A stretch of 61,111 bases of DNA from Deltaproteobacteria bacterium (GTDB lineage: Bacteria > Desulfobacterota > Syntrophobacteria > BM002): NCBI GenBank assembly GCA_022340745.1, contig JAJDNL010000019.1:1-61111 (forward strand). The letters run 5' to 3'. Both the position numbers and the translations under genes were made by a program. Below are positions 16,701 through 25,127 of the stretch, in pieces. Numbering within the stretch: the first letter of the stretch is position 1; each line of letters begins with the position of its first letter. Under the pieces are notes generated by a model. The model was not told the DNA's origin. It did not search any database and saw only the letters and a program-made list of their open reading frames with translations.

Positions 16701-18194
16701 TCATTCATAGTCTATAACTTTGATGCCTAGCCTACCGAGAGCTCTGACCAGGCGCACCTGGCGATCCAGCCCTCCCGTAATGAGCCGAACATGGGTGGGG
16801 TCAGCAGGCACTTGGTTCAAAAGGGAATCCACCGCAACCCATTCCCCCACGTAGACTTCATTCCAGGCGTGATAATAGAAGCGACCTTTGGTGTACAGGA
16901 GACCCGCAACGATCCTGGTGGGAATACCCACTGATCTAGCCAGGGCAGCAAAGAGCACACTATGCTCATTGCAATCTCCGGCCCGCAGCTTGTAAACTTC
17001 GACCGCGTTTGGAATGGATAGGGTCGGACGCTTTTCAAGATTATGATAAACCCAAGAACTAATGAGCTCAACAGCACGCAAAGCATCCTGTTCCTCACCC
17101 ACAATGGCCGCGGCTTGCTCTTTCAAAATCGGCTCGTCGCTCTGGACTAGCAAGCTTGACTGCAAATCCTGAGCCATCTCGGCAGTGCTCAACGGGATGT
17201 GGACTGCAGGGATTTGCGGCAAAACCTCGCGAACTATTAAGAGCTCTCCCTCTCTCAACTGTTGTCTCCCACCTGTCAAATCCCAACCCTCACCAGTAAT
17301 ACCCGTTAGTTGCAGACGCAAGCTTCTCAACAGCCTGGGATGAGCAATGATGCGATCTGGAACCACAGCCGCCTCGCGCACTAATTCTGCGGGTGTGGCC
17401 TTAGCGAAAGCGGCAAGAGCGTCCTGACGGTCGCTCCTCACCATGGTCAAACCCAGAAACCCTTCTTCTTTGAGCACCTCCCCATATGGGCTAACCCAGG
17501 TCCTGAGCTGAACGCCGTGAAACTCCAATACCACGCGATAAGCCTCCAAATTTCGAGAACCAATCTGGATTGTCTCCATCTCCTCTACTCGCAACGGCAC
17601 CATTGTCTGACTCAAGGTGGAAGGATCAAAGAGCGCCAGCCTATAGGTATTGCCCTCTCGCAAGTGCTGTTGAGCGATGAATGACTTCATCCCACTACCC
17701 AAATAAATGGGATGAGAGAGCGGCAGTTGTTGACTGCGTTCCTGACCCGCCATCTGACTCACAAGTAGCAAGCTTCCGTCTTTTATACCGCCGCTGAGAT
17801 TGTAGTAAATGGGGCCGGCTTGGAGACGAAAAGTAAAGGATTTTAGGGAGAAATCCGGCTCCAACTTAGCTTGAACCCTGGTAAATAGATCCTGGATATC
17901 CCCGAGGAAATCGAGGCGGAGGAAAACCTCTTCGGTAAGCGCGTACTCTTCAGGCAGTGGCCGGATTTCGGTGTGGCTGTACCCGGTTCGATTGCCATGT
18001 TGATAAATGGTAAACCATTCTTCCTGGAGTTCTTGGCCTGCCAGTTGTTGTACTTCCGGGGTGAGGACCTCTCCCCCGCCATAGTTCAGGCGGTGGACGA
18101 AAACGGCCACATAACAAATCCATGCAGCCAAAATCACAATGGCGAGTCCGAAGCCCAACCTTCTTTGCCAGGGTTTTTTGCTAATGGTGCTCAT
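16701..18194 (-). CDS. membrane-anchored transglutaminase-like protein
   Basis: A 497-residue protein: one N-terminal helix (FGLAIVILAAWICYVAVFV, about 15-33), a large extracytoplasmic region rich in beta strands, and a C-terminal transglutaminase core. The triad is visible: Cys in GDCNEHSVLFAALAR, His in FYYHAWNEVYV, Asp in WVAVDSLLNQ. Such domains in bacteria are thiol proteases or transamidases; the substrate is unknown. ATG 18194 is chosen because it overlaps the upstream PHP gene by 14 bases (ATGAGCACCATTAG), a normal coupling arrangement; the longer frame runs well into that gene. Confidence 0.8.
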   Translation of the reverse strand: MSTISKKPWQRRLGFGLAIVILAAWICYVAVFVHRLNYGGGEVLTPEVQQLAGQELQEEWFTIYQHGNRTGYSHTEIRPLPEEYALTEEVFLRLDFLGDIQDLFTRVQAKLEPDFSLKSFTFRLQAGPIYYNLSGGIKDGSLLLVSQMAGQERSQQLPLSHPIYLGSGMKSFIAQQHLREGNTYRLALFDPSTLSQTMVPLRVEEMETIQIGSRNLEAYRVVLEFHGVQLRTWVSPYGEVLKEEGFLGLTMVRSDRQDALAAFAKATPAELVREAAVVPDRIIAHPRLLRSLRLQLTGITGEGWDLTGGRQQLREGELLIVREVLPQIPAVHIPLSTAEMAQDLQSSLLVQSDEPILKEQAAAIVGEEQDALRAVELISSWVYHNLEKRPTLSIPNAVEVYKLRAGDCNEHSVLFAALARSVGIPTRIVAGLLYTKGRFYYHAWNEVYVGEWVAVDSLLNQVPADPTHVRLITGGLDRQVRLVRALGRLGIKVIDYE

Positions 18195-18840
18195 CTTGTC
18201 TGCGCCTGACCAACTCCTCAGCATTTTGGAGCATTTGTTGAAAATCTCTCTGCTCGAGTCCTGCCCCCAAAGCAATCTTTTCGACCATTTCCCCCGTTAA
18301 CAGGTCTCCTGGCGCGTGGGCATCAGAGTTGAGTATCAGGCTAGCCCCTGCTGCCTGGGCAATTCTAGCTACATGTCCATTGGTGAAAGAGTGGCCTTTG
18401 CGGCCTGAAATCTCCAGAAGAATGCCACGCCGTGCCGCCAGGGCTGCCTCCTCTGGCGTCAACAGCCCCGGATGGGCAAGAATGTCAATGTCTGCCTCTA
18501 GCCCAGCCTGATTTGTGCCGGGCAGTACTGGTTCCATTATAGTCTCCCCATGAACAACCACCAACCGCGCTCCCAACTGCCTGGCCTCCACTGCCAAAGA
18601 TGCAATGGTGGGAGGCGGTACGTGGGTGAGTTCTATTCCGGGGACTGCCTGAATGCGATTGTACTGATTGAGTTCTGCCGCAGCTCGCACCACCCGAGGA
18701 ATAATGAGATCTAAATTACTGCGGTCAGCGTGATCGGTGATACCGATGAAACGGTACCCCATTTCCTCAGCGCGGCGCACCAACTCGCTCACCACAAGTT
18801 CACCATCGCTGAATAACGAATGAGTATGCAGGTCAATCAA
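18181..18840 (-). CDS. PHP domain phosphoesterase, TTG start
   Basis: A 219-residue PHP-family protein. Metal ligands are visible in IDLHTHSLFSDGE at the N-terminus, GITDHADRSN, an internal HGE, DILAHPGLL and LNSDAHAPGDL. These form the trinuclear metal site of phosphoesterases such as histidinol phosphatase or RNase/DNase-type PHP enzymes; the substrate is unknown. The TTG at 18840 is proposed because AAAGGAG stands ten bases before it and gives the standard IDLHTHS N-terminus. The ATG 14 codons upstream lies before that site. Confidence 0.82.
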   Translation of the reverse strand: MIDLHTHSLFSDGELVVSELVRRAEEMGYRFIGITDHADRSNLDLIIPRVVRAAAELNQYNRIQAVPGIELTHVPPPTIASLAVEARQLGARLVVVHGETIMEPVLPGTNQAGLEADIDILAHPGLLTPEEAALAARRGILLEISGRKGHSFTNGHVARIAQAAGASLILNSDAHAPGDLLTGEMVEKIALGAGLEQRDFQQMLQNAEELVRRRQDEHH

Positions 18841-19116
18841 AATGTTTCTCCTTTCTTTAAAACACCGGCAGAACATGCACAATTTGTTCCGAACGGTTTC
18901 ATCAAAAGAGCCTGAGAATGAAGTACTTGATCTTAATGGCAGCTGGACAAGATGACAAGGGGATTAGGGGATTTTTGATTTGGGATTGCGGATTGTGGAA
19001 TTGAGGAATTCAGGAATTTAGGGATTGGGGAATTGAGAGATTCGATTCTGCAGCAATCGTTCAGCTAGCTTTAATTCCTAAATCTCTTAATTCCTCAATT
19101 CCTTAATATTGTTGCT
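18841..19116. repeat. gap with a long inverted pair of AATTCC-type words
   Basis: 18960-19045 reads GGGATTAGGGGATTTTTG, GAATTGAGGAATTCAGG and similar; 19070-19110 reads TTTAATTCCTAAATCTC and TTCCTCAATTCC, the inverse. Together they can form one long, imperfect hairpin upstream of the PHP gene and downstream of the bifunctional nuclease gene. Confidence 0.55.
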
Positions 19117-19614
19117 TTACATCTTATATTTGCCGAAGTCCTCCGGTGAGAGATTTTCTAAAATATCAGTCCACTTCTTGGCTTCTTCGTCTTTGATTTC
19201 CACCTTGGCAGTGGGGTCCAGCTTGCCTGATTTCTCTATTACCTGCTCGTCCACATAAATTCGGGCGTTAGCTCTCAGAGCTATGGCAAGAGCGTCACTG
19301 GGTCGAGCGTCTATCCGAGTCTCTTCGCCGTTCACAGTCAGATAGATCCAAGCGTAAAAAGTATTATCCCGCAGGTCGCAGACCTCGACCTTTTCAACCT
19401 TGGCCCCCAAATGGCCCATCAGGTTCTTGATTAGATCATGCGTCATAGGACGGGAAAACTCGACCTTTTCAAGTTCAGTGGCAATGGCAGTAGCCTCTAA
19501 TAAGCCAATCCAGATGGGCAAAGATGTTTCGCTATCAGGATCTTTCAACACAACAATGGGCGTATTCGTTTGCGGGTCCATGGTGAGACCCGATATTATC
19601 ATTTCCCGCACCAT
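19117..19614 (-). CDS. bifunctional nuclease family protein (DUF151)
   Basis: A 165-residue protein whose body matches the BFN/DUF151 domain: TPIVVLKDPDSETSLPIWIG, EATAIATELE, RPMTHDLI and RIDARPSDALAIALRANA. Characterised members show RNase and DNase activity, but the physiological role is not settled. It overlaps the 3' end of miaB by 16 bases, so it is translated from the same message as miaB and the cNMP-binding protein. Confidence 0.9.
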   Translation of the reverse strand: MVREMIISGLTMDPQTNTPIVVLKDPDSETSLPIWIGLLEATAIATELEKVEFSRPMTHDLIKNLMGHLGAKVEKVEVCDLRDNTFYAWIYLTVNGEETRIDARPSDALAIALRANARIYVDEQVIEKSGKLDPTAKVEIKDEEAKKWTDILENLSPEDFGKYKM

Positions 19615-20993
19615 GATCTCTCCTTCACACCTTTCAAGCTCACGTTATCGTCCACACAAACCACAGCCTCCAATGAGTGGGCATGTCCTGCGGTAATGAG
19701 AACAGGTATCTGCTCACCAACAAGCTCTGGTGGTCCCTGAAAATTCACCACCCGGTTCTGTGGGGTTCGCCCGCTGAGTTGGGATCCTCCGACCTGACTC
19801 GGACCCTCCACCAACACCCGAGTGGTTTGCCCCACCTGTGCTTCGTTCTTCTCTAGCGTTATACGCTCTTGCAAACTCTGAAGAGTTTGCAGTCGCTGCA
19901 GTTTAACTTCTTCCTCCACCTTGCCATCCAGACGGCTAGCCGCCGTCTGTGGTCTATCAGAGTACTTGAAAGAGAAAAGCGCATCAAAGCGAACTTCCTC
20001 CAGCAGGCTCAGGCTCCCCTGAAAGTCCCCCTCATTCTCACCGGGAAATCCAACAATCATGTCTGAGGATACCGCCACGTCCTCTCTTATTGCCTTCAAC
20101 TCTTTCACCAGTCGAAGGTAGTGTTCCCGCGTGTACCCCCGCTTCATTCGTTTTAGAATCCGGTCAGACCCTGATTGCACCGGAAGATGGATGTGAGGGC
20201 AAAGTGGCTCGATATCCGCAAAACACTGCATAAGTGACGGCGACAGGTCTTTGGGGTGCGAGGTGGTAAACCGAATCCGCAGCAACCCCTCCACGTGGGC
20301 TACTCGCCTCAGCAATCCAGCAAAATCCAGTTCCTCCGCAACTCCTTGGCCATAGGAGTTCACATTCTGGCCCAAAAGCGTGACCTCCCGTACGCCGCCC
20401 TCAACCAGGCTTGTCACCTCCCGAACAATCTCGTCGCTCGGACGGCTGCGCTCCGCACCACGGACCATTGGCACTATGCAGTAGGTGCAGAAATTATCAC
20501 AACCTCTCATGATAGTTACGTAAGCGCTCACTTCAGGCCTACACAGCTGCGACCGACCGTCAGACTCATCACCAAAATCGTAGGAAAAATCCACAAAGGC
20601 CTGCCGTTCTCCGGTCGTCTCATAACGAGAGAGCATGGCCGGCACTCTACTGACGCCATGTGTCCCTACCACAAGATCCAGGTGCGGAAGCCGTCGCAGC
20701 AGATCCTCGCCATGCTGCTGAGCCACGCAGCCACCGAGAGCCACTACCAGTCCCGGCTGGCTGCGCTTGAGTTGTTTGAGACGGCCCAGGTAGCTGAATG
20801 CCTTTTGCTCGGCTTTGTCGCGAACAGTGCAGGTGTTGATGAAGATAAAATCCGCCTGGCGATAATCATCCACAGGCTGGAAATCTTCCTCACCAAGTAT
20901 TTCCACCAAACGTTCACTGTCGTAACGGTTCATCTGGCAGCCGAACGTTCGGATAAATAGCCGCCTGATCTTTTTATCACCAATTGCGCTCAC
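19599..20993 (-). CDS. miaB: tRNA-2-methylthio-N6-dimethylallyladenosine synthase MiaB
   Basis: A 464-residue methylthiotransferase. The N-terminal UPF0004 domain has the three [4Fe-4S] cysteines (FGCQMNRYDSERL, NTCTVRDKAEQK, GGCVAQQHG). The radical SAM core has RGCDNFCTYCIVP, and a TRAM domain ends the protein. It adds the 2-methylthio group to i6A37 of tRNAs reading UNN codons, after MiaA (encoded here at 42389). The VRG after the radical SAM motif and the total length favour MiaB over MtaB or RimO. Overlaps on both sides show a three-gene operon. Confidence 0.95.
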   Translation of the reverse strand: MSAIGDKKIRRLFIRTFGCQMNRYDSERLVEILGEEDFQPVDDYRQADFIFINTCTVRDKAEQKAFSYLGRLKQLKRSQPGLVVALGGCVAQQHGEDLLRRLPHLDLVVGTHGVSRVPAMLSRYETTGERQAFVDFSYDFGDESDGRSQLCRPEVSAYVTIMRGCDNFCTYCIVPMVRGAERSRPSDEIVREVTSLVEGGVREVTLLGQNVNSYGQGVAEELDFAGLLRRVAHVEGLLRIRFTTSHPKDLSPSLMQCFADIEPLCPHIHLPVQSGSDRILKRMKRGYTREHYLRLVKELKAIREDVAVSSDMIVGFPGENEGDFQGSLSLLEEVRFDALFSFKYSDRPQTAASRLDGKVEEEVKLQRLQTLQSLQERITLEKNEAQVGQTTRVLVEGPSQVGGSQLSGRTPQNRVVNFQGPPELVGEQIPVLITAGHAHSLEAVVCVDDNVSLKGVKERSWCGK

Positions 20994-21781
20994 GAGTCAG
21001 TCCCGGTGTTCTTTTCTAATTCCTTCTTCAGCCTCGCGATCTCCTTTGTGGCCTGAGATAGCCGTTTGGCCAAAGTCCGAATGATCCTTTTTGCGATCTC
21101 CGGATGTTCCTCAATCATATCTTGAATGTTGTCCGCTGAATAGACCTGGACAACACTATTACCTTTGGAAATTATGGTCGCCGAGCGCACCTTGTTCAAC
21201 ACGCTTGCCATTTCGCCAAAAAACTCGCCGGGATTCGTAATGCGCCCGACTTCCCTGCTACCCTTTGAGACCACTAATCCCTGCTCAGTGGATATCAGTT
21301 TGAAGATGTCAGTGTCTTTGCCCCCCTCCTCGATAATGACCTCGTTGTCTCCGTAAAAGCAGACGTCTATATTTTCCGCCTTAGGCCCCGCCTCTTCTTG
21401 ACCCGCAGCTTGGCTGGTCTGTGCAAGCTGCTCGAGTAACGACAGGAGAACCCCCTTACTCATCTGGGGTCGCTCGTACAGTATGAATTCTATCGCTTCT
21501 CTGTCATACATGGCGATTCGGGTCTTATCTATTGAACAAGTGCTGACACTGGAAGGCCTATTGAAAAAACAGCTCTCTAGGCCGAATACATCTCTCTCTC
21601 CAAGAACGGCAAGCTGTCGCCCGTGGCGGGTGACCTTTACGTTACCGCTGAGCACTACATAAAAATGACTGCTGTGCTCACCTTCGGCAATGATTTCCTC
21701 ATCTTCTCCGTAGGTGCGGATCTCCAGGGCTGTTGCCCCATCTTCTAGGTCAACATCTTCCCGCCATTTTTCATCCGCCAC
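20990..21781 (-). CDS. protein with two cyclic-nucleotide-binding domains
   Basis: A 263-residue protein with two cNMP-binding (CRP-like beta-roll) domains, about 20-115 and 140-240, each with a phosphate-binding-cassette-like block (second: NPGEFFGEMASVLNKVRSAT). A short coiled coil ends it (ATKEIARLKKELEKN). No HTH or enzyme domain is present, so it is a likely sensor or adaptor. The first domain is weaker in the cassette (ERDVFGLESCFFNRPSSVS). Its stop overlaps the miaB start by four bases. Confidence 0.85.
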   Translation of the reverse strand: MADEKWREDVDLEDGATALEIRTYGEDEEIIAEGEHSSHFYVVLSGNVKVTRHGRQLAVLGERDVFGLESCFFNRPSSVSTCSIDKTRIAMYDREAIEFILYERPQMSKGVLLSLLEQLAQTSQAAGQEEAGPKAENIDVCFYGDNEVIIEEGGKDTDIFKLISTEQGLVVSKGSREVGRITNPGEFFGEMASVLNKVRSATIISKGNSVVQVYSADNIQDMIEEHPEIAKRIIRTLAKRLSQATKEIARLKKELEKNTGTDS

Positions 21782-21910
21782 GGCATCACCTTGTCAGCCC
21801 CAGCCAGGGAGGCTGTTCTCTGCGGCTCCATGTAAAGACTAGTCACATGGAGGTTAATCTTTATCCCAGCCGCCCGCAATTTTCAAGAGCAAAGCATTGT
21901 TTATTAGGGT

Positions 21911-22156
21911 TTATCCCGCCGGACTGATCCGCTTGAGCTCCAGTTCTTGACCCAAGGCCTCCAGCAAAACCTTCAGGCTTCCATGACGTCCAGGTGGCAC
22001 TGCCATCTGCACAAGTCCTTTTTGAGGATCCAGCGTGGTCAACGTTGTCAGCCCCTCATATGCCTCCAGGATAAATTTCAGATAGTGGATTTCGTGAGGA
22101 TCAACCTGGTATGTCCACAGGGCTGAACGCTGTTGGGGACTGACTTTAACAGCCAT
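21911..22156 (-). CDS. DUF4911 family protein
   Basis: An 81-residue protein containing DPHEIHYLKFILEAYEGL, then TTLDPQKGLVQMAVPPGR, the pattern of DUF4911, a small family of unknown function common in Desulfobacterota. It starts after a GGAGG-type site. It lies 130 bases upstream of the cNMP-binding protein gene on the same strand and may be the first gene of that operon. Confidence 0.75.
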   Translation of the reverse strand: MAVKVSPQQRSALWTYQVDPHEIHYLKFILEAYEGLTTLTTLDPQKGLVQMAVPPGRHGSLKVLLEALGQELELKRISPAG

Positions 22157-22723
22157 TGACCACCTCCTGAAAACGATGCGATCACGTTACCATGTTTACC
22201 CTAACGTTGCAAACCTGAAGGTATAGTCAGGTTTCAGGTGTCGGGTGTCAGGTGTCAGGGAAAAGAAACGTAGAATCCAATAGTCAGTAGCCAGTAGCCC
22301 ACAGTTCGGGTACAGGGTGCAGGGTATAAGGTACAGGGAATTATGTGACTTCTGTTCAGTGCTTTACCCTGTACCTTGCACCTTGTATCTTGTACCGGAA
22401 TTTCCCTGTATTCTGACCTCTAATCTGCGTCTCACCGTTTCTCCGCGTCCCCGCGTCATCTTGTAGTGCTTACTGCCTAGTACAAGTATCTGCCTGCTGC
22501 TAGCCGCCAGCTGCCTTTTGCTTTTCAAATTCGCAATCCGCAATTCGAAATTCGAAATTGTCTCCCCATGCTCTATGCCCCATGCCCCATGCCCTCAATG
22601 ACAGCCGATCTGAGAGCATGGGGAAACTCTTCTTTTGCCTTGACTTGCAGGAACGCTTGGGATTTATTGTGCCGGACAATCATTATCACAAACCCATATA
22701 TTGGCCGTGGGCAGGACAAGTAC
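22157..22723. repeat. 567-base gap between divergent genes packed with word-like repeats
   Basis: 22228-22262 holds TTTCAGGTGTCGGG words. 22308-22350 (GGTACAGGGTGCAGGG type) is inverted by 22370-22410 (CCTGTACCTTGCACC type). 22490-22510 holds GCCTGCTGCTAGCCGCC, 22525-22560 TTCGCAATCCGCAATTCG, and 22566-22605 ATGCTCTATGCCCCATGCC. The last stretch is an in-frame upstream extension of recJ, but its repeat nature argues against being coding. No promoter is clear. Confidence 0.6.
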
Positions 22724-24466
22724 ATGCAGAACACTGAGTCCACTCCAGAGACGATCCAGGGAGTCCGCTACCAGTGGCAGCTAAAAACCCCCTATCACGA
22801 CCTGGCCCAGGAGATTGAAACGGCCCTCGGACTACCCCCTTTGGTTGCCTTGATTCTCACCACTCGGCACATCACTTCTACAACTCAGGCTAACGACTAC
22901 CTCGATTGCCGGCTCGAAAACCTCCACCCTCCAGACAATATGCCAGATCTCGATAAAGCGGTTAGTCGCATCGTCAGAGCTTTAGAGCAAAGAGAGCAGA
23001 TAGCTGTCTACGGCGACTATGACGTGGACGGTATTACTGCCACCGCGCTGCTGGTGCACTTCCTTTCCTCGTTAGATGGGGCAGTACGTTGGTACATACC
23101 GCACCGTCTTCAGGAAGGTTACGGTCTCAACAGGAAAGCTCTTCAAACTATGCATGGCGAGGGCGTCGCTCTGGTCATCACTGTGGACTGCGGCATTACA
23201 AATCATGAGGCTATTGAAGTGGCCGGCAAACTCGGACTGGATGTAATTGTCACCGACCATCACCTGCCTCCACATTCCCTTCCGGCAGCACTCGCCCTAA
23301 TAAATCCCAAACGGAGTGAAAAAACAGAAGAACTCAGGGATCTTACCGGCGTCGGTGTTGCCTTCTATCTAGCCGCCGCGCTTCGAGCCCACTTCCGCCG
23401 CGCGGGCCGGTACGCCACCTCTGAGCAGCCCGACCTTAAAAAATATCTCGCCTGGGTCGCCCTCGGCACATTGGCGGACATGGCCCCTCTTACCGGCACG
23501 AACCGGATTCTTGCACGTTTCGGTCTGATAGAACTTACCCGAACTTCCAACTGCGGGCTGCAAGCTCTCAAGGCAATTTGTGGTCTGGAGAAAAGCACAA
23601 TTAATGACTGGGACGTCTTGTTTCGGTTGGGCCCCCGTCTCAACGCTCCTGGGCGACTGGCGAGTGGGGACCTGGCTGTGCGCTTTCTCCTTAGCACTGA
23701 TTCTGCCGAGACCCGGAATCTGGCCCTTGAAATCGAAGAACTCAACCGGCAGCGCCAGCATGAGGAAAAACAGCTCTTGGCCGAGGCTTTGTACCTTGTG
23801 GAGGCGGATAGCTCTCTTGAGCAGAGCAGTTCGTTGGTTCTTGCCTCACCCGGCTGGCACAAGGGAATATTGGGCCTCGTGGCCTCCCGCCTCGTCGAGC
23901 GTTTCAACAAACCGACCATCCTCCTCACCCAAGTGGACCAGCACTGGGAGGGGTCTGGCCGTAGTTTTGGTACCTTCGATCTTTATCAGGCGTTGTATAG
24001 CTGTAGAGATCACCTGGTGCGCTTCGGCGGCCACAAACAGGCAGCAGGACTGGGTCTCAAAAAAGAGCTACTGACAGAATTCCGTACTGCATTCGAAAGC
24101 ATTGTGGAGGAGCAAATGGACCCAGAAGACATCCGCCGAACAATAAAAGTGGATGCTATGGTTCATCTTGATGAGATTACTCCTGAGTTGATGGCATATC
24201 TGGAACGAATGCAACCTTACGGCGTAGACAATCCAGAACCCGTTTTCTGTTGTTGTGGTTTTCAGGTGGAAAATCTGCAGATACTCAAGGGGCGCCACTT
24301 ACAGTTGCGGTTGCGGCAGGGAAAAGCACGCCTCGGCGCCATTGGCTTCAACTTCATTGAGTCCGATCATCCACCTCCGGTTCCGGAGTGGCTGCTTTTC
24401 AGCCCTCGATGGAATTATTGGCAGGGCCAGAACCGCATTCAGTTGCACTTGCATGATTATAAATAG
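22724..24466 (+). CDS. recJ: single-stranded-DNA-specific exonuclease RecJ
   Basis: A 580-residue DHH-family exonuclease. The phosphoesterase motifs are visible: VYGDYDVDGITATALL, VDCGITNHEAIE and VTDHHLPP. The DHHA1 motif is RFGGHKQAAGLG, preceded by GSGRSFGTFDLYQAL, and an OB-like C-terminal domain follows. RecJ digests single-stranded DNA 5' to 3' in recombination, base excision and mismatch repair. ATG 22724 gives the normal family length and follows GGCAGGAC; the frame is open 52 codons upstream but that part reads through word-like repeats. Confidence 0.95.
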   Translation: MQNTESTPETIQGVRYQWQLKTPYHDLAQEIETALGLPPLVALILTTRHITSTTQANDYLDCRLENLHPPDNMPDLDKAVSRIVRALEQREQIAVYGDYDVDGITATALLVHFLSSLDGAVRWYIPHRLQEGYGLNRKALQTMHGEGVALVITVDCGITNHEAIEVAGKLGLDVIVTDHHLPPHSLPAALALINPKRSEKTEELRDLTGVGVAFYLAAALRAHFRRAGRYATSEQPDLKKYLAWVALGTLADMAPLTGTNRILARFGLIELTRTSNCGLQALKAICGLEKSTINDWDVLFRLGPRLNAPGRLASGDLAVRFLLSTDSAETRNLALEIEELNRQRQHEEKQLLAEALYLVEADSSLEQSSSLVLASPGWHKGILGLVASRLVERFNKPTILLTQVDQHWEGSGRSFGTFDLYQALYSCRDHLVRFGGHKQAAGLGLKKELLTEFRTAFESIVEEQMDPEDIRRTIKVDAMVHLDEITPELMAYLERMQPYGVDNPEPVFCCCGFQVENLQILKGRHLQLRLRQGKARLGAIGFNFIESDHPPPVPEWLLFSPRWNYWQGQNRIQLHLHDYK

Positions 24467-24558
24467 GCATGGAGTTCGGAGCGTACTCCCTGCTGGCTGA
24501 CCGCTGATAGCTGACAGCTGACCTAATAATCCTTGCCAAGCCTCGAACCCTATGCTAA

Positions 24559-24816
24559 TGAAAATGCTACAGCTCGCCCTGTTGAATAGGGTTCCTTTCG
24601 GGAAATTCAACAGGGCGAGCGCATTCCCCGTAGCGACTCGACCTGAGCGACTCGACCTGAGCGACACGACTTGAGCGACTCGACCTGAGCTCGTCGACAG
24701 GTCTCGTCGACAGGTCTTGCTGCGGGGTTAGCGAGCGAACTATAATAAAATGGAATCATTTCCTTACATTTCGAAGATTCCCTGCCCGCCGCAGGCGGAC
24801 TGCAGGGAGCTTCAAT
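24559..24816 (-). repeat. family A palindromic repeat, copy 2 (expanded)
   Basis: The longest copy, minus orientation. It opens TGAAAATGCT and closes GAGCTTCAA. One tip is a perfect hairpin with 13-base arms (CGCCCTGTTGAAT and ATTCAACAGGGCG). Another tip holds near-tandem GACTCGACCTGAGC units inverted into GTCGACAGGTCTCGTCG. A third holds CCCGCCGCAGGCGG. The central block with CTTACATTTCGAAGATT is present. Together with family C copy 1 it fills most of the 661 bases between recJ and the next gene. Confidence 0.8.
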
Positions 24817-24892
24817 TGGAGCCCTGCCATTACCGTTCTACATGCAGTAAAGAATCTGGACCCAAAGGACCTGGCTTTGGACTGCCCTCTTG

Positions 24893-25083
24893 ATGCAAGG
24901 CGCTAAGCGCAGAGCGCAAAGCGTGAGGTAAACAGTAAACGGTCAACGGTAAACCGATTGTGCACTGGCTCCGAGACCGCTCACCGTCTACCATTTGCCG
25001 TTTACTTATTTTTTCGCTATGCGCCATGCGCTATGCCCTATGCGATCTGACCTGGCCATAGGGACCAGGTTTTCCGTGTTGAA
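24893..25083 (+). repeat. family C repeat, copy 1
   Basis: About 190 bases, clearly related to 50575-50757. Order of parts: AGCGCAAAGCGTGAGGTAAA, GTAAACGGTCAACGG, a middle, CCGTTTACTTATTTTTTCGC, CTATGCGCCATGCGC, then CCAGGTTTTCCGTGTTG. GTAAACGG and CCGTTTAC are inverted, as are the GCGCAAAGCG and CTATGCGCC parts in outline, so it folds into nested stems. It lies upstream of a secreted-protein gene. Confidence 0.7.
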
Positions 25084-25127
25084 CAAACAGGACCAGCCAC
25101 AGGGCTCTTCCTAACCACTAGCATTCA

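Noticed and set aside
22568-22723. 52-codon N-terminal extension of RecJ
   Set aside because: The extension reads through word-like repeats; RecJ from 22724 already has the full domain set and normal length.
23365-23928. 187-codon minus-strand frame inside recJ
   Set aside because: Shadow of recJ: Arg/Ser-rich, no homology pattern, fully overlapped by a certain gene.
25109-25122. CCTAACCACTAGC resembling the attC left half
   Set aside because: No GTTAGG partner follows within 150 bases and the match ends after nine bases; likely chance.
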